From Pseudomonadota bacterium (GTDB lineage: Bacteria > Bdellovibrionota > Bdellovibrionia > Bdellovibrionales > JACTMU01): DNA of 64,000 nucleotides. The DNA lies in NCBI GenBank assembly GCA_014584465.1, contig JACTMU010000104.1, forward strand, positions 1-64,000, read 5' to 3'. Shown piece by piece: positions 24,761-34,398 of this stretch. A model generated the notes under the pieces. It saw only the letters and a list, made by a program, of their open reading frames with translations. It did no database searches and was not told where the DNA came from. A program made the position numbers and the translations under genes. Positions within the stretch are counted from its first letter, which is position 1; each line of letters opens with the position of its first letter.

Positions 24761-26134
24761 ATGTCCATTTTCTTAGACCCGCATCCAAATCGATTTTACA
24801 TCTTCTCCAAATGGAGAAGCCTCATCTTGATTGTATTGGGAGCCATCCAGTTCACCCTATTTGTAACATCCCATGCAAAAGATCCGACGGCCTCGCAGAG
24901 ATCAACTTCGATGGTGGTCCTTGCGAAGGGCCATCAGACCTTCTTAAAGATTCAGGGTTCAGGTTCTGTGACTGTCGGAAATAGCAAAGTCATTGGAGTT
25001 AAAGATTTTGGCGACCGGATACTCATCACGGGCCGCTCACTAGGAGAGACACTGGTAACGGTGGGGTCAAAGGAGTGGAGAGTCTTTGTTATTTCCAAAA
25101 ATGAATATCGAAGCTACCATGAACTCGCCAAAGAATTTGATCAATTCCTGGGACTAACTCTAAAGATTGTGGGTGGGAAGGTCGAGATTGGTGGCGAGCT
25201 GCTACGTCTTTCCGATTGGCTCAGAATTGCAGAGTTGTCACCTGAGGAAAATGGATACCATTTTCGTGCTCAAATCGATGCGACAATGTCCAACAGAGTG
25301 AAACTCTACTTTAACCGTCTTTTTGGAGAAGCTGAGCTCCCACCACTTCAGATGGTTCACAAGCCCTACTTTCACTTCATCTATGAAGGAGAAAACGAGG
25401 ATCTGAGAAAACGATATGAGACTTTGTTTGCAAAGTTCGGAATCGACGTTCTAAAGGATGTCAGTCACATAAAACTGGAACCCATGGTCAAAGTTCAAAT
25501 CACGGTGGCTGAGGTCAAAAAAAAAGAGTTTCAAAGGATGGGGATCAAGTGGAAAGAGAGCTATCAAGCTGAGATTCTGCCCCAACTTGCAGTTGAGTCA
25601 CCACTTGCAATGATTGAAGCCCTTGAAGAAAAGGGGCTTGGTCGAGTTCTTGCATCACCGAACATACTCTGCCGAAGCGGAAAGGAGGCCGAATTCTTGG
25701 CTGGCGGTGAGTTCCCTATCAAAATAACAGGTTTTGCAAAACGTGATGTGATCTGGAAAAAACATGGGATCTTGCTCACGGTCAAACCACTTGCCGACTT
25801 TCGAGGTCGAATGAGCATAGGGATCAAGAGCGAAGTCTCTGCCATTGATGAGAGCCAGGTGGTTGATGGCGTTCCTGGTCTTAAGACCAATCGAATTGAG
25901 AGTCACTTTGATCTGGACCAGACAAGAACGATCGCACTTTCAGGATTGATCAAGAACGAGTGGGGTAAGTCTCGTCAAGGCATACCTCTCCTTGGTGATA
26001 TACCTATACTAGGAAAACTCTTTTCAAGCGAAGATTATCGCAATCAACAAACGGAGTTGATGGTTTTTGTTACTCCCTCGGTATTGAAAGGAATGGAACT
26101 TGACAGTGAAGGAAAGCTTCCCGAAGGATTTTAG
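24761..26134 (+). CDS. cpaC: Flp pilus secretin
   Basis: 457 residues with a long signal sequence (LILIVLGAIQFTLFVTSHA). The outer-membrane channel of the Tad/Flp machine. An N-terminal domain with GDRILITGRSLGETLVTV is the pilus-type secretin N domain; residues ~275-440 form the secretin core (GLGRVLASPNILCRSGKEAEF ... GVPGLKTNRIES ... IALSGLIKN ... GIPLLGDIPILGKLF). The next gene starts directly at its stop. Confidence 0.9.
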   Translation: MSIFLDPHPNRFYIFSKWRSLILIVLGAIQFTLFVTSHAKDPTASQRSTSMVVLAKGHQTFLKIQGSGSVTVGNSKVIGVKDFGDRILITGRSLGETLVTVGSKEWRVFVISKNEYRSYHELAKEFDQFLGLTLKIVGGKVEIGGELLRLSDWLRIAELSPEENGYHFRAQIDATMSNRVKLYFNRLFGEAELPPLQMVHKPYFHFIYEGENEDLRKRYETLFAKFGIDVLKDVSHIKLEPMVKVQITVAEVKKKEFQRMGIKWKESYQAEILPQLAVESPLAMIEALEEKGLGRVLASPNILCRSGKEAEFLAGGEFPIKITGFAKRDVIWKKHGILLTVKPLADFRGRMSIGIKSEVSAIDESQVVDGVPGLKTNRIESHFDLDQTRTIALSGLIKNEWGKSRQGIPLLGDIPILGKLFSSEDYRNQQTELMVFVTPSVLKGMELDSEGKLPEGF

Positions 26135-27241
26135 ATGAACGATCTCTTACAATCTGCATTCGAAAAAATCTATTCAGATTTGCAAGTTGCACCCTATATC
26201 GATTTAGCTGAAATGACTCAATGCCACCAAAGAGAACGAAGTGAGGTCTCCGATTGGATTGAGTCGAGAGTTTTGTCTGCACCTTCTGAGGTTCAAGATC
26301 GATTGCGTGAGGAATTTTTTGGAAACGGACCACTTGTGCCACTCCTTAAGGATGAAACAATCACAGAGATCCTCGTCAACGGAAAAGACTCCATTTGGTA
26401 TGAACGCAACGGGCGTCTCTTAGAATTTAGGGATCATTTCTGTTCCCAGTTGACCTACGAAAACTTCTTTCGCCGCTTGTGCCATGAAAGCGGAATGCAG
26501 ATCACACTGGATCTTCCGTTTGCAGATGGCCATTGGAAAGGATATCGGCTCCACCTTTTAGGGGCACCCATTGTAAAAAATGGTCCTGTGCTATGCTTTC
26601 GCAACCATCCCAAGACAAGCTGGAACTTTGGATTGCTCTCTCAATGTGGTTGGTCCACAGAAGAGGGGATCGAAGCTCTCATCAAGATGATCGAGGATCG
26701 TGAAAACTTTATCATTGTCGGTCCTACGGGATCTGGAAAGACCTCTGTGCTGAATGCATGTTTAGGCGAGATTCCTCCAAATGAGCGCGTGGTGATCATT
26801 GAAGACGTTGAAGAGATTGCCAGCCCTAACTCGGCCAGCACCAAGCTTCTAACACGAACAGATCCACAAAGAGTTCTCCGAGAGGTCGATCAAAGTGAAT
26901 TGGTGCGCCAAACGCTCCGAATGCGACCAGAAAGAATCGTGATGAGCGAAATTCGCGGGGCAGAAGCGAAAGATCTCCTGATGGCCCTTGCAACTGGACA
27001 CTCGGGAAGCATTGGAACACTCCACGGAGAATCGGCCCGACAAGCCCTCATACGTCTAGAGATGATGATTCAAATGGGGGCGCCTCAATGGAGTTTGACG
27101 GCCATTCGGACTCTCATCTGGATGAGTCTACAGTCGGTCATCGTCGTCAATAAGGATGAAAATGGCAAACGCTATTTAGAAGGTATCTATCGCATTACAT
27201 CTCTCGATGATTGCGGTTTTCTGATTGAAAAACGCTTCTAA
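26135..27241 (+). CDS. cpaF: Flp pilus secretion ATPase
   Basis: 368 residues beginning directly after the cpaC stop. Type II/IV secretion ATPase: Walker A GPTGSGKT at 196-203, VVIIEDVEEI as Walker B-like strand, RMRPERIVMSEIRGAEA and the histidine region ATGHSGSIGTLHG. These motifs are those of TadA/CpaF, which powers pilus assembly at the inner membrane. The usual downstream tadB/tadC membrane genes are not present; an opposing gene follows. Confidence 0.93.
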   Translation: MNDLLQSAFEKIYSDLQVAPYIDLAEMTQCHQRERSEVSDWIESRVLSAPSEVQDRLREEFFGNGPLVPLLKDETITEILVNGKDSIWYERNGRLLEFRDHFCSQLTYENFFRRLCHESGMQITLDLPFADGHWKGYRLHLLGAPIVKNGPVLCFRNHPKTSWNFGLLSQCGWSTEEGIEALIKMIEDRENFIIVGPTGSGKTSVLNACLGEIPPNERVVIIEDVEEIASPNSASTKLLTRTDPQRVLREVDQSELVRQTLRMRPERIVMSEIRGAEAKDLLMALATGHSGSIGTLHGESARQALIRLEMMIQMGAPQWSLTAIRTLIWMSLQSVIVVNKDENGKRYLEGIYRITSLDDCGFLIEKRF

Positions 27242-27254
27242 AGACGTTGAGTTT

Positions 27255-27707
27255 CTAAGCCATTCGATCGAAATATTGCCCCTTACTGTATTCAGCCTCT
27301 GTTTCTGATACAGGAAAAGATAAGGCTTGAGACTGTGGATTTGGATCAAACTCATCTGCCTGACGAACTAAAGGCTTATCAGCTTGTGAAGATTCCTGAC
27401 TGGTTTCTTCGTACAACACAGGCTGAGTCTCAAAACCATCTTCTTCAGGTTCTGGAGCATCAACGCGGTTTCGGCCAAAAAATTTTTCAGCGAGATCTTG
27501 AACAATTGAGGAGTTTCTCTGATCTACTGGGTTTGAATAGGTGATGTCTTCGGGCTGAAAATGAGGCGCGCGGATCTGCTGAGCCAATGCGGACCGACCG
27601 GAGGGGCGCCCAAACAAAGGGGCTCCCGGCCGAACGGCGTGGGCATCTCTCATGTCAACCGAGGTCACTCGTGAGGAGCTTGGAAGTATTCGACTGATTT
27701 TGTCCAT
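27255..27707 (-). CDS. Hypothetical, probably disordered protein
   Basis: 150 residues from the ATG at 27707, which follows GGAGGTGCCC. Composition is rich in P, Q, E, S and D with no hydrophobic core; FQPEDITYSNPVDQ and GQYFDRMA give no known match. It is convergent with cpaF (13-base gap). Confidence 0.6.
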   Translation of the reverse strand: MDKISRILPSSSRVTSVDMRDAHAVRPGAPLFGRPSGRSALAQQIRAPHFQPEDITYSNPVDQRNSSIVQDLAEKFFGRNRVDAPEPEEDGFETQPVLYEETSQESSQADKPLVRQADEFDPNPQSQALSFPVSETEAEYSKGQYFDRMA

Positions 27708-27738
27708 GGGCACCTCCTGTGCTTTGGATCAATCCTGT

Positions 27739-27765
27739 CAAAGAGATTAACGGATTCTCTCTTTG
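27739..27765 (-). terminator. Hairpin downstream of aspS
   Basis: CAAAGAGA (27739-27746) pairs with TCTCTTTG (27758-27765), loop 11. It lies after the aspS stop and before the 27707 gene; no T-run, so weak. Confidence 0.4.
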
Positions 27766-27828
27766 GCACGATGGGCATTCTGCCTCTCAATGTTCCTCTT
27801 CGGAAGAACTTCTCAAATCTAAACTGGA

Positions 27829-29646
27829 TCAAGGTGGAAATTTTTGATAATCATCTTCTGACAGGCGTTGTGCTAGACGTATGTGCAGATCCAGCAACTG
27901 AGTTTGGTCCACAGTGCTCGGAGCATCACTCATAAGACACGAGGCCTTTGTGGTCTTTGGAAAGGCAATCACATCGCGAATGGCCTCGGTTCCACAAAGA
28001 ATCATAAGAAGCCGATCGACTCCCCATGCAATGCCTCCATGAGGTGGAGTCCCGTAGCTGAGAGCCTCAAGAAAAAAACCAAACTTAAGTGCTCTCTCTT
28101 CCTTATCGATTCCCAATAGATCAAACATCGACTCCTGAACTTCGCCTTTATGAATTCGAACACTGCCGCCGGCAAGTTCATAACCATTGCAGACGAGATC
28201 ATAAGCCTTTGCCGTAAGCCTACCTGGATCAAATTCCTTACCCGATAGCATGATCGCCTCATCTTGATTCGAAGGACTGGTGAACGGATGGTGTTTGGCA
28301 GCCCACCTTCTCTGATCAGGGTCAAATTCGAGCAGCGGGAAGTCCACAACCCAAAGAAGTGCGTCTTTGCTGTCATCGATCAGACCAAGCTCCCGACCGA
28401 GACTGAGGCGCAAATGCCCCAACGCCGATGAGATGAGCTCGTAGTCCCCGGCAAGTATCAGAACCAAATCGCCTTCCTTAGCGCCAGATTGATCAAAGAT
28501 CTTCTTTACATTGGATCCATCAAGAAACTTACTTAAAGGCGAGTTGAGCTGACCATCCTGCGACTTGATCCAAAGCAAGCCTTGAGTTCCTAAACCTTTT
28601 GCAAATGCTGTCAATTTGTCAATTCGACTTCTTGAAAAGGCCCCTCCACCAGGCACACATATCGCCTTGACGGCCCCTTTGCTTCGCCGAACTGTATCTT
28701 CAAACAAATTGTAGCCACACCCTTTGACGACATCCCCAAGGTTCACAAGTTCCATAGCAAAACGGATGTCGGGTTTATCACTTCCATATCGCTCCATCGC
28801 CTCCTGATAGGTCAGTTTCGGAATGGTTGAACCTATGTCGACCCCCCGGATCTCTTTCCAAATCTTTCGAGCAAGTTTCGTGTTGATCTCTATAACATCA
28901 TCTTGATCCACAAAACTCATCTCCAAATCGATCTGACTGAACTCAGGCTGGCGATCCGCACGCAAATCTTCGTCCCGGAAGCAACGGGCAATCTGATAGT
29001 ATCGATCCATCCCACTGATCATGAGAAGCTGTTTCAAGGTTTGAGGGCTCTGAGGAAGTGCATAAAAGTGGCCTGGAGTTACTCGCGAAGGAACGAGATA
29101 ATCACGAGCCCCCTCAGGCGTGCTCTTGTACAAAATCGGTGTTTCGATCTCCCAAAAACCCTCGTCATTGAGCATTTGTCTTACAACTTGAAGAACCTTG
29201 TGGCGAACTCTAAGATGATCCTGAAGTTGAGCAGATCGAAGATCAAGATATCTGTACTTAAGACGTAAAGCCTCATTCACATGAGGATCTGCCGTTTGAA
29301 ATGGAGGTGTTTTTGAAGCAGATAGAATCTGACAATCGCTAGCTTCAACCTCAACCTCTCCTGTCTTGATTCGTGGATTGGTCATCCCCTCAGGCCGCAA
29401 ACGAACTCGACCTCTAATGGCCACAACGAACTCATTTCGAAGAAGCTTTGCTGCAGAAGCACGATTCTCATTGGGATTCAAAACAATCTGGGCAACCCCC
29501 TGTCGATCTCTAAGATCGATGAAGATGAGGCCACCATGATCTCGACGACTGTCAACCCATCCCATAAGAACGACTTCAGATCCATCGACCTGCTTGGAAA
29601 GATCTCCACAGTAATGAGTTCTCTTAATGTCTGATACGAAATTCAT
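27829..29646 (-). CDS. aspS: Aspartyl-tRNA synthetase
   Basis: 605 residues from the ATG at 29646 (GAGG six bases before it); the frame extends to 29712 without need. Anticodon-binding OB fold at the start (GWVDSRRDHGGLIFIDLRDR), class II motif 2 RCFRDEDLRADRQPEF, a central insertion (GAD-type) domain and motif 3 GIAWGVDRLLMILCG. The bacterial long form. It lies in the same orientation as hisS, 96 bases away. Confidence 0.96.
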   Translation of the reverse strand: MNFVSDIKRTHYCGDLSKQVDGSEVVLMGWVDSRRDHGGLIFIDLRDRQGVAQIVLNPNENRASAAKLLRNEFVVAIRGRVRLRPEGMTNPRIKTGEVEVEASDCQILSASKTPPFQTADPHVNEALRLKYRYLDLRSAQLQDHLRVRHKVLQVVRQMLNDEGFWEIETPILYKSTPEGARDYLVPSRVTPGHFYALPQSPQTLKQLLMISGMDRYYQIARCFRDEDLRADRQPEFSQIDLEMSFVDQDDVIEINTKLARKIWKEIRGVDIGSTIPKLTYQEAMERYGSDKPDIRFAMELVNLGDVVKGCGYNLFEDTVRRSKGAVKAICVPGGGAFSRSRIDKLTAFAKGLGTQGLLWIKSQDGQLNSPLSKFLDGSNVKKIFDQSGAKEGDLVLILAGDYELISSALGHLRLSLGRELGLIDDSKDALLWVVDFPLLEFDPDQRRWAAKHHPFTSPSNQDEAIMLSGKEFDPGRLTAKAYDLVCNGYELAGGSVRIHKGEVQESMFDLLGIDKEERALKFGFFLEALSYGTPPHGGIAWGVDRLLMILCGTEAIRDVIAFPKTTKASCLMSDAPSTVDQTQLLDLHIRLAQRLSEDDYQKFPP

Positions 29647-29742
29647 GGAATGCCTCACTGAAAACCAAAAAGCCCCAATTTCTGCCTTCCCGTAAGTCGA
29701 TCCAGATCGCACTGATCCATCAACAGACAGAAAGAAAATAGC

Positions 29743-30981
29743 TTATCGTAGATTTTTCTCTAAATCAACGAACGCAACTGCTGTTTGTTCAGAAGTCGCC
29801 ATGTCTTTGATCGTAAGAAAGCCAGAGTCCACTTCCGTTTTCCCTACAATCCCTGTTTTTGGAGCCCCAATCTTGCTGGCCCACTTCATTTGTGCCTTTA
29901 GAGACCGTTGGCCAAGATCGATTTCAACATGATATCCCTTGCAGCGCAGATCGTAACATATCTTTTGAGCCTGCTCTCTTCCTGCATCGTCGGCATAGAC
30001 AAGCACCAAATCTGGGCGGGGGGTCACCCGATCAAGACGCTCTCCCATCAGAGCCACAAGTCTTTCAACACCCATCCCACAGCCAATTCCCGGTGTTGGC
30101 TTGCCACCAAGAATCTCAGCAAGTCCATCGTATCGTCCACCCCCACATAAAGTGATATCTTGTGACGTTGAAACGAATTCAAATGAAGTTCTTAGATAGT
30201 AATCGAGTCCCCTCACGATTTTGGGGTCAATTGTATACGAAATACCAAATAGATTGAGCTCCTTCAAAAGACCCTGAAAGTGACCATCACACTCCTTACA
30301 TAGATGCTCGAACTGAAAGGGGATGTTCTCCAAAAGCTTCTGACAACTGGTCGACTTGCAATCGAACATGCGCATCGGATTTCTTTCCATACGCCTCTGA
30401 CAATCAGCGCAGAACTCGGGAGCTAAAGGCCGAAGTCTTTCAAGTAAAAGCTCTCTATAGGGAGGTCGACATTGCGCACACCCTACCGATGAGAGGCGAA
30501 GCTCCACATCCTGAATTTCCATCTGTTGAAAGAGCGCCGACTGAAGCGCGATGATCTCAGCATCGGCCGTAGGCTCATTGACCCCCATAATCTCCAAACC
30601 AAACTGGTAGTGCTGCCGATATCGCCCCTTCTGAGGGCGTTCGTGTCGGTACATCGGACCAAAATAGTAGATCTTCAGGGTCGGGTTTTCGCGCAACCAG
30701 TTGTGTTCTAAAACCGCCCGCATAATGCTTGCGGTCCCCTCAGGACGTAAGGCTAGAAGGTCTCCATTTCGATCTTCAAAAGTGTACATCTCCTTTTCCA
30801 CAATGTCGGATGTGTCCCCAACACCTCTTTGAAAAAGGGCTGCTGGCTCTACCAGGGGGGTTCTCACCTCATGGAAGCCGAAATTTTCATAAAGCTTTCG
30901 AATATGATTCTCAAGATAACGCCATAGGTGAATCTCCTTGCCACCTATGTCATTCATTCCCCGAACTGATTGATAACTCAT
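29743..30981 (-). CDS. hisS: Histidyl-tRNA synthetase
   Basis: 412 residues. Class II enzyme: motif 1 near RTPLVEPAALFQRGVGD, motif 2 YYFGPMYRHERPQKGRYRQH, the histidine-binding RGLDYYLRTSFEF and motif 3 GIGCGMGVERL. The cysteine-rich segment (CAQC, CADC, CKECDGHF) is normal in bacterial HisRS. GGTGGAG precedes the ATG. Confidence 0.96.
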   Translation of the reverse strand: MSYQSVRGMNDIGGKEIHLWRYLENHIRKLYENFGFHEVRTPLVEPAALFQRGVGDTSDIVEKEMYTFEDRNGDLLALRPEGTASIMRAVLEHNWLRENPTLKIYYFGPMYRHERPQKGRYRQHYQFGLEIMGVNEPTADAEIIALQSALFQQMEIQDVELRLSSVGCAQCRPPYRELLLERLRPLAPEFCADCQRRMERNPMRMFDCKSTSCQKLLENIPFQFEHLCKECDGHFQGLLKELNLFGISYTIDPKIVRGLDYYLRTSFEFVSTSQDITLCGGGRYDGLAEILGGKPTPGIGCGMGVERLVALMGERLDRVTPRPDLVLVYADDAGREQAQKICYDLRCKGYHVEIDLGQRSLKAQMKWASKIGAPKTGIVGKTEVDSGFLTIKDMATSEQTAVAFVDLEKNLR

Positions 30982-31138
30982 AACTCCACCGAACCCACTC
31001 TATGATTTCTGGCCACCACCACCCATTTTGGCGGCGCAGCTTCAATTCAAATCCTGTGGGCGGTCCATCAACAAAACGCCTTGCCATGTTCCAACCAATC
31101 CAGTGATCGGGATTCTTCTTTGAGTTGCTAGGCCACAC
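30950..31138 (-). CDS. Possible tryptophan-rich small ORF before hisS
   Basis: 62 codons overlapping the hisS start by 32 bases. The reading HWIGWNMARRFVDGPPTGFE ... NGWWWPEIIEWVRW is non-random looking, but there is no ribosome site at the GTG start. It could be a leader peptide for hisS or chance. Confidence 0.2.
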   Translation of the reverse strand: MWPSNSKKNPDHWIGWNMARRFVDGPPTGFELKLRRQNGWWWPEIIEWVRWSYELSISSGNE

Positions 31139-31335
31139 AAAGGAGCTGCGCCAAAGGGCCTGAACACCCTATCTTACGAACCTTGCCTCTTCGGGTCAAC
31201 CTGTCTTTGATTCCCTATGTCTAGCGCCCGGTGCGAAAGCTGCTTTAACCAATTAAGTTGAAGGTGATCGAGGGTTGCTGGAGTTGAACCGGAAGGAGGC
31301 TTGCCTCTTCCGGCAGAAAGCGTTACCTTTGCTTG
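30982..31335. other. Intergenic region between hisS and the rpoH operon
   Basis: 354 bases between divergent genes. Apart from the weak ORF at 30950-31138, it contains an almost perfect 25-base hairpin (31289-31313). I see no clear tRNA or riboswitch and no clean promoter. Confidence 0.5.
31289..31313 (+). promoter_or_regulatory. Hairpin in the leader of the rpoH operon
   Basis: CCGGAAGGAGGC-TT-GCCTCTTCCGG, nearly self-complementary with one offset, 22 bases before the start at 31336. It could shape translation of that gene; it is not followed by a T-run. Confidence 0.35.
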
Positions 31336-31644
31336 ATGGCAAAGGTGAGACTGGAAAAGAAAACGGACCATACCTGCAGCGAGGCATTTTCAACTCTGCG
31401 TTTGATGTTGGAAAATGATGAAACATTGAGAAAACTTGACTCCAGATATAGGTGCGAGTTCAATGAGAAGAATCTTACAGGAAATGTAAAGGGCAATGGT
31501 TTTGATGCCCAAGTTGGAGTCCAATCTCTCTCTGAAGGGGCCATCATCAAGATTGATGTCGATCTCTCCTTCCTTCTGAATCCATTTAAAGAAAAAATTC
31601 GTCAGACCTTGCAAAGTAAGCTCGACGAGAAATTTCACTCGTAA
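31336..31644 (+). CDS. PHA-system-family-like protein
   Basis: 102 residues from the ATG at 31336. The small beta-rich sequence (YRCEFNEKNLTGNVKGNGFDA, then IIKIDVDLSFLLNPFKEKIR) fits the polyhydroxyalkanoate granule-region family, whose real function is obscure. It lies 7 bases upstream of rpoH and is probably co-transcribed with it. Confidence 0.6.
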   Translation: MAKVRLEKKTDHTCSEAFSTLRLMLENDETLRKLDSRYRCEFNEKNLTGNVKGNGFDAQVGVQSLSEGAIIKIDVDLSFLLNPFKEKIRQTLQSKLDEKFHS

Positions 31645-31651
31645 GGTAGAG

Positions 31652-32611
31652 ATGGCGGATAAGGTTCGTAGGAAAAGACAGGGCGGTGGCAAGATAACTA
31701 CCGGAGTGATTTCCGAAATCATTGAAGCACCAAAGGGACGCAAGCAAGCCAAGGATGCCAAGGAGACCAAGGAGACCAAGGCCCTTGCTCTGACGGACCC
31801 AGTCGCGCAGTATCTGGCGGAGCTTCGCAAGTATCCTCTCTTGAGTCGAAAAGAAGAGGAGGAGCTTGCGGTCCAATACTATGAGACTGGAGATTCAAAG
31901 GCTGCCGAAATCTTGGTCACGTCCAATTTACGCTTTGTCGTAAAGATCGCGGCAGAGTATTCAAAGTTTGGAAATCGGATGATTGATCTCATTCAAGAGG
32001 GGAACATGGGTCTGATGCATGCCGTCCGAGAGTTCAACCCCTACAAGGGCGTTCGACTCATCACCTATGCGGTTTGGTGGATCCGTGGATACATTCAAGA
32101 GTACTTGATGAGGCAACACTCCCTTGTTCGTATTGGAACGACTCAGGCTCAGAAGAAGCTCTTTTACAATCTCAAAAAGGAGACCGAAGCCTTAGAAGCT
32201 GCGGGATTTGATGTTACCCCTGCACTTCTCAGCAGCAAAATTGGCGTTTCAGAAGAGGATGTTCACCTTATGAGTCAAAGGCTGGCGCAGCCAGACCTTA
32301 GTTTGAACCAGCCCTTTGAGGAGGGAGGCGAAAATCGAAACAGCTATCTGGACTTTCAAGTCGACTCCAATGAAGTTCCCGTGGATGAAAGAATAGGTGC
32401 CCTGGAAAATCTTGAACTCCTCAAGAAACGAATTGAGGAAATTCGCCCACAACTTAACGAACGAGAACTCTATCTTCTTGACCAGAGGATCTTGTCGGAT
32501 GTTCCTATGACTCTTCAAGAAATAGGGGCAAAATATGGCGTCACACGCGAAGCCGTAAGGCAAATGGAGGCTCGTCTTGTCGAAAAAATCAAAGCCGATT
32601 TTTTAAGATAG
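31652..32611 (+). CDS. rpoH: Heat-shock sigma factor (sigma-32 type)
   Basis: 319 residues. Sigma-70 family group 3: region 1.2 DPVAQYLAELRKYPLLSRKEE, region 2 LRFVVKIAAEYSK ... NMGLMHAVREF ... RLITYAVWWIRGYIQEYL, then the RpoH box QKKLFYNLKKE, and region 4 TLQEIGAKYGVTREAVRQME. A lysine-rich N-terminal extension of ~45 residues is longer than in E. coli RpoH. dnaJ and dnaK in this window have matching upstream elements. Confidence 0.9.
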   Translation: MADKVRRKRQGGGKITTGVISEIIEAPKGRKQAKDAKETKETKALALTDPVAQYLAELRKYPLLSRKEEEELAVQYYETGDSKAAEILVTSNLRFVVKIAAEYSKFGNRMIDLIQEGNMGLMHAVREFNPYKGVRLITYAVWWIRGYIQEYLMRQHSLVRIGTTQAQKKLFYNLKKETEALEAAGFDVTPALLSSKIGVSEEDVHLMSQRLAQPDLSLNQPFEEGGENRNSYLDFQVDSNEVPVDERIGALENLELLKKRIEEIRPQLNERELYLLDQRILSDVPMTLQEIGAKYGVTREAVRQMEARLVEKIKADFLR

Positions 32612-32637
32612 TGCCATAAAATAGTGCCTGGCATTCG

Positions 32638-33423
32638 CTAACAAGCTGTTTTGGCTGTCTCTCCTAAAAACTGAGACAACTTCGCACGCAGGCGTGCGAG
32701 TGCTTGAGCATGGAGTTGTGAGACGCGACTTTCCGTAACTCGAAGAACCTTTCCGATCTCCTTGAGGTTGAGGTCTTCGTAGTAATAGAGCGAAAGCACA
32801 AGACGCTGCCGCTCAGGAAGCTCCTCAATGGATCGAGTGACCACATCCTTCACAGTCTTGGTGCTCAGCTGATTGAATGGATTGTTGAGCTTGCATCCCT
32901 CAAGAATATTCAAGATCGACTTTCGATCGACGTTGTTAAAGGTGGTTGCGTCATCAATAGAAAATATACTCACGGGTCGAACCTGATTGACCAATTCATA
33001 GAAGTCTGTCATGGAAAGACCCATTCGATTGGCAATCTCCTCATCATTTGCAGTGCGACCTAGATCAGCCTCCAAACCACTGATCGTACGATCCAAAAGT
33101 TTTGACTTATCTCGGACCGATCGCGGAACCCAATCTTGGGACCGAAGTTCATCCAATATCGCTCCACGGATCCGAAATTCAGCATAAGTCTTAAACTTGT
33201 TGTCACGGCTAGGGTCATATTTTTCAATTGCATCCATCAAACCAATGACCCCACTGGAAATCAAATCATCAAGTTCTATGTTGGCAGGCAGTCGAATTGC
33301 AATCTTTTGGGCGATGAACTTAATGAGCGGCGCGTACTCAAGAATGAGCTTATCTTTTTGCTCAGTCGTAAGTTTATTCGGTTCATCCTTATATTTCTTC
33401 AAAAGAGAGCTATTATTGGCCAT
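32638..33423 (-). CDS. fliA: Flagellar sigma factor sigma-28
   Basis: 261 residues. Regions 2 to 4 are complete: YAPLIKFIAQKIAIRLP and DDLISSGVIGLMDAIEKYDP, DWVPRSVRDKSK (characteristic of FliA), and region 4 LNLKEIGKVLRVTESRVSQL. Drives late flagellar and chemotaxis genes. It follows flhG after 135 bases and is convergent with rpoH (26-base gap). Confidence 0.94.
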   Translation of the reverse strand: MANNSSLLKKYKDEPNKLTTEQKDKLILEYAPLIKFIAQKIAIRLPANIELDDLISSGVIGLMDAIEKYDPSRDNKFKTYAEFRIRGAILDELRSQDWVPRSVRDKSKLLDRTISGLEADLGRTANDEEIANRMGLSMTDFYELVNQVRPVSIFSIDDATTFNNVDRKSILNILEGCKLNNPFNQLSTKTVKDVVTRSIEELPERQRLVLSLYYYEDLNLKEIGKVLRVTESRVSQLHAQALARLRAKLSQFLGETAKTAC

Positions 33424-33558
33424 TCAACGCTTTCCTTTAAGTTCAATTTCAATCTCTATTCAGTCTATCAAACAGAATGAATATTCAAAAGTCCCATTTC
33501 ATCCATTCTGGCCCATGAATGCATCCTCGTTGAGCCCAACCCACCTACGGACAAAGGA

Positions 33559-34398
33559 CTAGACCGCGGAGACCAACTGTTGAAGAAAAAACTGCAGTCC
33601 TCCTTTAGGCAAAGGCTCACAAGAGATTCCAGCAAGTCCCTTTGCAAGATTTTGGATCGATCGACTTGAAGGACTCTGCATGTAAGCTTGAGAGACAAGA
33701 CGCTGCTCTTTGGTCGCCAAAGTAAGGTTTGGGTCTAGGGGAATAGATCCTTTGTAGTCAAGACTTACAAATAGAAAGTGAGCTGCAACGTCACTGAGTT
33801 TCTTGTAGATAGATAAACCTTCACTTTCCTTGCTCACCTTATTGCAGACAACAGAAAAACGACTGATTTTATGCTGTTGGTTTAGAACTTTAATGAGTGC
33901 ATAGGCGTCTGTGAGACTTGCTGGCTCCGGCGTTGTGACAACTACAATCTCCTGCACTGCGGAGTTCAAATAAAGTACGTTATTGTCAATGCCAGGAGAA
34001 GTATCCACAAGCAAGTAATCAAACTGAAGATCAAGTTGATTGATCTGATCAAGCAACAAAAGCCGCTCAAAGTTGCTTAGATTTTGTAGTTCACCAAGGC
34101 CAGAACCTCCAGGAATCAAATAGATATGACTTGAAATACGATGCAGTATCTCATACAAAGTGACTCGACCTTGAATTACATCAAGAATTGTGTGTTTGGG
34201 TCTAACATTGAACATAATGTCCACGTTTCCCATACCAAGGTCCCCATCGAGGATCAAAGTGGTCTTCTCCATTCTTTGAAACTCAAAAGCCAAATTTACC
34301 AAGATCGTTGATTTTCCAACGCCGCCTTTCCCAGAGGTAATACTGATGGATTTTGTATACGTAGACGCTGAATTGATACGATCATGAAGTGACCCCAT
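33559..34398 (-). CDS. flhG: Flagellar number regulator, MinD-like ATPase
   Basis: 279 residues. Deviant Walker A KGGVGKS near residues 23-29, DGDLGMGNVD (switch I) and DTSPGIDNN (switch II) define the MinD/ParA-like FlhG/FleN group, which limits flagellar number and works with FlhF at the pole. It overlaps flhF by 17 bases. The C-terminal membrane-targeting helix is present (LQFFLQQLV). Confidence 0.93.
   Translation of the reverse strand: MGSLHDRINSASTYTKSISITSGKGGVGKSTILVNLAFEFQRMEKTTLILDGDLGMGNVDIMFNVRPKHTILDVIQGRVTLYEILHRISSHIYLIPGGSGLGELQNLSNFERLLLLDQINQLDLQFDYLLVDTSPGIDNNVLYLNSAVQEIVVVTTPEPASLTDAYALIKVLNQQHKISRFSVVCNKVSKESEGLSIYKKLSDVAAHFLFVSLDYKGSIPLDPNLTLATKEQRLVSQAYMQSPSSRSIQNLAKGLAGISCEPLPKGGLQFFLQQLVSAV

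Noticed and set aside
31260-31330. Possible tRNA fragment (GGTTCAA on minus strand) before the rpoH operon
   Set aside because: The T-stem does not pair and no acceptor or anticodon arm can be built.
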